A stretch of 7,632 nt of DNA from Bacteroides sp. (GTDB lineage: Bacteria > Bacteroidota > Bacteroidia > Bacteroidales > Bacteroidaceae). How positions within the stretch are numbered: position 1 is the stretch's first letter; each line of letters starts with the position of its first letter. A program made the translations under genes and the position numbers. Below are positions 6,774 to 7,632 of the stretch, piece by piece. The notes under the pieces are model-generated. The model worked only from the letters and a program-made list of their open reading frames with translations. It was not told the origin of the DNA and ran no database searches. Location: NCBI GenBank assembly GCA_019417975.1, contig DYCT01000088.1:1-7632 (forward strand), read 5' to 3'.

Positions 6774-6810
6774 ATAAGGTTATAGGGAAGCAGATTCCCT
6801 ACACCCTTAT
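6774..6810 (-). terminator. Strong stem-loop between fabI and gldB, probable fabI terminator or attenuator
   Basis: Read on the minus strand, ATAAGG-GTG-TAGGGAA pairs with TTCCCTA-TAA-CCTTAT across a 5-nt loop TCTGC. That is a 16-position stem with a single G-A mismatch and one G-U wobble. It starts 13 bp after the fabI stop and is followed by AT-rich TATTATATTATTATA rather than a pure T-run. This fits a terminator or partial terminator between fabI and gldB. It could also act as a 3'-end processing or stabilising structure in a read-through transcript. Confidence 0.6.
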
Positions 6811-6823
6811 ATTTCATAAACAA

Positions 6824-7632
6824 TTATCCGTAAATAATATTACCGTTTTCGTCTTTGTACTCATCAAGACCCTTTTCATAAGTAGCCATCGCACGCAAAC
6901 TCATACCTACACTGGAGAAACCACCATCATGATACAAATTTTGCATAGTTACCTTACGAGTCAAATCAGAGAACATCACAATACAATAGTCAGCACATTC
7001 TTCGGCCGAAGCATTACCCAGCGGAGACATACGATTAGCAAAGTCGAACAATTTGTCCATACCCTTTACACCGGAACCGGCTGTTGTCATTGTAGGCGAC
7101 TGCGAAATAGTATTCACACGTACATGATGCTCACGACCGTAAATATAACCGAAGCTACGAGCGATTGACTCCAAAAGAGCTTTCGCATCAGCCATATCAT
7201 TATAACCGTAAAACGTACGTTGCGCAGCAACATAGCTCAAGGCTAAAATAGAACCATAATCGGCAATAGCATCCATTTTCTTGGCTGCTTGAATCATCTT
7301 ATGGAAAGAAACAGCAGAGATGTCCAATGTCTTATTCAACATGTCATAGTCCAAATCATCGTAAGTACGTCTTTTACGCACATTAGGCGACATACCAATT
7401 GAATGAAGAACAAAATCAATTTGTCCACCTAAAACTTCCATCGAACGTTTGAAAACGTTCTCCAAATCTTCTACACTTGTAGCATCTGCCGGAATCACTT
7501 CACAGTTCAACTTTTCCGACAATGCAGATACTTGTCCCATGCGTACAGCAATCGGTGTATTGGATAGTGTAATGGTAGCACCTTCTTCTACAGCCTTTTC
7601 TGCCACTTTCCAAGCGATAGACTGTTCGTTCA
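6824..7632 (-). CDS. fabI: Enoyl-[acyl-carrier-protein] reductase FabI, N-terminus cut by window edge
   Basis: FabI is the cytoplasmic NAD(P)H-dependent reductase of the last step of each type II fatty acid elongation cycle and the target of triclosan. The 268 residues visible start NEQSIAWKVAEKA, which corresponds to the SIAYGIA region about 18 residues into the E. coli protein, so only the first dinucleotide-binding strand is missing. In fragment numbering, HSIGMSP (76-82) lies at the cofactor site. LSY (Y133) and Y143-x6-K150 (YNDMADAK) are the active-site residues. VNTISQSPT follows, and the protein ends with HDGGFSSVG and a longer C-terminal tail, KGLDEYKDENGNIIYG. The SQSP wording in place of SAGP and the tail are typical of Bacteroidota FabI. 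The GTG at 7606 is an internal codon, not the start, because family similarity continues upstream of it to the window edge. The promoter is outside the window. The gene is followed by a strong hairpin, then gldB. Confidence 0.96.
   Translation of the reverse strand, partial: NEQSIAWKVAEKAVEEGATITLSNTPIAVRMGQVSALSEKLNCEVIPADATSVEDLENVFKRSMEVLGGQIDFVLHSIGMSPNVRKRRTYDDLDYDMLNKTLDISAVSFHKMIQAAKKMDAIADYGSILALSYVAAQRTFYGYNDMADAKALLESIARSFGYIYGREHHVRVNTISQSPTMTTAGSGVKGMDKLFDFANRMSPLGNASAEECADYCIVMFSDLTRKVTMQNLYHDGGFSSVGMSLRAMATYEKGLDEYKDENGNIIYG

Noticed and set aside
6758..6777. ATT/ATA-rich run as a possible microsatellite or phase-variable tract
   Set aside because: The units are irregular and short, and the tract is not placed to switch a promoter or reading frame convincingly.
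7604..7606. GTG as a possible fabI start
   Set aside because: The frame stays open to the window edge and continues to match the FabI N-terminal region (NEQSIAWK) upstream of this codon.

Overview
The window looks like an ordinary chromosomal stretch from a gut-type Bacteroidales bacterium (Bacteroides/Phocaeicola-like). Evidence: the FabI has Bacteroidota-type active-site surroundings (SQSPT in place of the usual SAGP). There is a GldB-family lipoprotein, a family almost restricted to Bacteroidota. There is a secreted DPP IV of the type common in Bacteroides. The start codons lack clear Shine-Dalgarno sequences, and the upstream elements resemble the Bacteroides -7 box (TAnnTTTG). Base composition by eye is moderate and even, with no sign of a transferred island. 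The species cannot be fixed from the sequence alone.

Layout, left to right. (1) Minus strand, 1848 down to 1: a YhcC/YtqA-family radical SAM protein, followed 7 bp later by an FprA-type flavodiiron protein that runs off the left edge. (2) A short divergent intergenic region (1849-1931) with candidate -7 boxes facing both ways and a perfect 14-bp palindrome. (3) Plus strand, 1932-5002: a secreted dipeptidyl peptidase IV overlapping lipoyl synthase (lipA) by one base (TAATG). (4) Convergent junction with only 9 bp between the stop codons of lipA and the next gene. (5) Minus strand, 7632 down to 5012: enoyl-ACP reductase fabI (N-terminus cut by the right edge), a strong hairpin that probably terminates it, then a GldB-family lipoprotein and, 2 bp further on, a short RsmI-like SAM-dependent methyltransferase.

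The genes do not form one pathway. They are housekeeping or envelope genes in tightly packed pairs: an Fe-S radical SAM enzyme with an O2-reducing flavodiiron protein; a periplasmic peptidase with lipoate synthesis; and fatty acid elongation next to an envelope lipoprotein with a methyltransferase. FabI and LipA are both tied to fatty-acyl-ACP metabolism, but they are in separate, opposing units.

There is no gap over about 90 bp without a gene. I see no tRNA, rRNA, CRISPR array, insertion sequence or phage gene, and no convincing novel multi-gene system. The items most worth a second look are the divergent RsmI paralogue coupled to the GldB homologue, the radical SAM/flavodiiron pair, and the fully conserved DPP IV substrate-binding residues.
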